NCBI RefSeq assembly: GCF_943733665.1
Contig: NZ_OX030782.1
Span: forward strand, 2,776,501-2,840,500
From: Aquimarina sp. Aq107
GTDB lineage: Bacteria > Bacteroidota > Bacteroidia > Flavobacteriales > Flavobacteriaceae
Length of the DNA stretch: 64,000 bases
Direction: 5' to 3'
Both the position numbers and the translations under genes were made by a program. Below, piece after piece: positions 62,713 through 64,000 of the stretch (position 1 is its first letter; each line of letters begins with the position of its first letter). The notes below the pieces were generated by a model. It was not told the DNA's origin, did not search any database, and was given only the letters and a program-made list of their open reading frames with translations.

Positions 62713-63147
62713 TTACTGTATCAATCTAGCGGTTGCTTCTTTCAATATATAATTACAGTGATCAACATCATCCGCATTTAATTCTAGTATTCCCGTTACT
62801 TCTATTATTTGGTCTATTTTATAGCCAGGTTTATTTTTAAAAATCACTTCTACAATAGTTTCAGGACCAGCTCCCCCGCAGAAAAAACAAGATGACATTG
62901 GATTTCTAGAAACCATAAAAAACTCTTCTTTATAAGAAAAATCCAAAAAATAACCCCTGATACTAATTTTGGATCCTTCATAAGACTTTATTTTAGGCCC
63001 AAATGTTGGTTTCAAAAAATAATCATCATAATGTACATTATAAATATCTTGAAAACTAACATCTGTAAAATCATCCCATAACAATTTTTGCTGAGCCATA
63101 AGATGAAATGGGATACTGAAGACCAGAAATAAAAATACTTTACGCAT
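62713..63147 (-). CDS. exported small protein, DUF3299-like, coupled to FtsX-type permease
   Basis: A 144-residue protein. Signal peptide ends PFHLMAQ. A central motif MSSCFFCGGAGPETIVEV carries a CxxC and glycine run; the tail GILELNADDVDHCNYILKEA continues a small beta domain. This pattern resembles the DUF3299 proteins found with Zrg-type zinc transporters. Its ATG overlaps the permease stop by 8 bp, so the two are translationally linked. Role unknown; a periplasmic accessory is likely. Confidence 0.75.
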   Translation of the reverse strand: MRKVFLFLVFSIPFHLMAQQKLLWDDFTDVSFQDIYNVHYDDYFLKPTFGPKIKSYEGSKISIRGYFLDFSYKEEFFMVSRNPMSSCFFCGGAGPETIVEVIFKNKPGYKIDQIIEVTGILELNADDVDHCNYILKEATARLIQ

Positions 63148-64000
63148 CGGCTAAAATTTTAGAAATATTTAATTTAAACAAAGAATAAGATGCAAAAATC
63201 GTAGCAAGTATTGTGGTAAAAAGTACTAAAGTGAATATAAAAAACTCTTCTGTATCAGGTATACTTATCACCAATTGATACTGATACACCTCTGAAGCTA
63301 AGGTTGCAAATAGCAAAACACTTACTCTACCTAAAATCCATCCTAAAATGCATCCAATGATGGATAAAGAAAGTGCCTCGTAAAAAACTAATTTCAGCAA
63401 TTGAAAGTTCGTTGCTCCATATGTTCTTAATAAAGCTAATTCATGTTTTCTTTCTCTTACAGTTTTTATTAGGTTAGTAAAAATGCTTAAACCTGCAACA
63501 AGAAGTATTGCTACAGCAATACCATTGATTGCTTGAAAACCAATACCTAAAAACTTTAATAATCGATCAATCTCTAATTTTGGAAGTGCTACCTGTAATG
63601 AGCTATTTTTATTGATAGATCTAGAAAGTTGCAAGGCCCCAATAGGGTTTCTGAAGTTTAATAATAAAGCTGTAATTTCTTTATGCTCTTCCTCGTGCTC
63701 TGTATGTTCTTCACCTTCGATGTGTTCTTCATCTGATGGATGCTCATGAACTTCCCAAATACTTTCAAGATTTGTTATAATAAGATGATCAACCACTGTT
63801 CCTGTAGACGCTAAAATTCCACTAACTACAAAAGGTTTTTCGTCGTGAATATCAATTTCATTTTGTATCAACCCATGAGAACTAACAAAAGTACTTCCAA
63901 TGCTAAGGTTCAAGCTACTTGCTACTTCACTACCCAATACCGCTTCAAAATTTTTAGTGTTTAGTTTCCCATCTTTACAGGTTGCATTATACTTAAGTAA
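63140..64000 (-). CDS. FtsX-family ABC transporter permease with His-rich loop (5' part beyond window)
   Basis: The reading frame is open to the last base, so the N-terminal part lies outside. The visible C-terminal 286 residues hold a periplasmic MacB-like region (SNLSIG, VSGILASTGT) with a His/Glu-rich loop (HEHPSDEEHIEGEEHTE), three to four membrane segments (FLGIGFQAINGIAVAILLVAG, quoted in part as GFQAINGIAVAILLVAG) and the FtsX motif VRERKHELALLRTYGATNF. Its partner ATPase should lie upstream of the window. It resembles Vibrio ZrgD-type permeases for zinc. Confidence 0.85.
   Translation of the reverse strand, partial: LLKYNATCKDGKLNTKNFEAVLGSEVASSLNLSIGSTFVSSHGLIQNEIDIHDEKPFVVSGILASTGTVVDHLIITNLESIWEVHEHPSDEEHIEGEEHTEHEEEHKEITALLLNFRNPIGALQLSRSINKNSSLQVALPKLEIDRLLKFLGIGFQAINGIAVAILLVAGLSIFTNLIKTVRERKHELALLRTYGATNFQLLKLVFYEALSLSIIGCILGWILGRVSVLLFATLASEVYQYQLVISIPDTEEFFIFTLVLFTTILATIFASYSLFKLNISKILADA

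Noticed and set aside
1..64000. tRNA, rRNA, IS elements, prophage or attachment sites
   Set aside because: Intergenic gaps were read for cloverleaf, transposase and long terminal repeat patterns; none was seen.

Overview
The window looks like the chromosome of a marine member of the Flavobacteriaceae (Bacteroidota). The DNA is AT-rich. Secreted proteins end in type IX secretion (T9SS) sorting domains (1448-3022, 45602-48028), and several promoters carry the Bacteroidota -7 box TAnnTTTG. DUF6702, LytS/LytTR and many AraC regulators also fit. Proteins resemble those of Aquimarina and relatives, but the genus is an inference. No rRNA, tRNA, CRISPR array, prophage, IS element or integration site was seen.

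Layout. 1-3.0 kb: 3' end of a YHYH-domain protein, a methyltransferase and a secreted GH64 beta-1,3-glucanase. 3.3-12.4 kb: an AraC regulator, a secreted double-ABM protein, a GH2 glycosidase, acetyltransferases, an HxlR-NudC-DUF1330 operon with tandem operators, and VOC proteins. Two genes here are interrupted (A7 run at 11011-11017; in-frame TAG at 12025). 12.4-24.4 kb: small stress and housekeeping genes, including an AraC protein with two DNA-binding domains, a fasciclin protein next to an ECF sigma/anti-sigma pair, DUF5655, a GlcG/HbpS-like protein, a spermidine-synthase-like enzyme and a PLP dehydratase. 24.5-27.7 kb: a BlaI/M56 pair whose M56 protein carries twelve 29-residue repeats. 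27.8-33.5 kb: four secreted or lipoprotein genes (NTF2-like proteins and an esterase with a changed nucleophile), divergent from a LytS/LytTR two-component system with a good LytTR direct-repeat site between them. 33.5-41.6 kb: nitrogen assimilation, gltBD divergent from glnK-amtB. 41.7-52.1 kb: DUF4870, a second BlaI/M56/TlpA cluster (M56 frameshifted at an A6 run), a T9SS trypsin-like protease, mnmE and an acyl-CoA oxidase.

52.2-64.0 kb looks like a metal (probably zinc) homeostasis region: a His/Met heptad lipoprotein divergent from a Fur/Zur-family regulator; a plus-strand group with an iota-type carbonic anhydrase, a translationally coupled partner, DUF6702, HupE/UreJ-like, DUF5829, a second lipoprotein and a CobW/YciC GTPase; then, on the minus strand, a 5'-nucleotidase split into two genes and the start of an FtsX-type permease with a His-rich loop plus a small secreted protein, resembling Vibrio ZrgABCDE. 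Iota carbonic anhydrases can work without zinc, so the whole may be a zinc-sparing module. This is the most interesting hypothesis here, and it is inference from gene content, not a demonstrated regulon.
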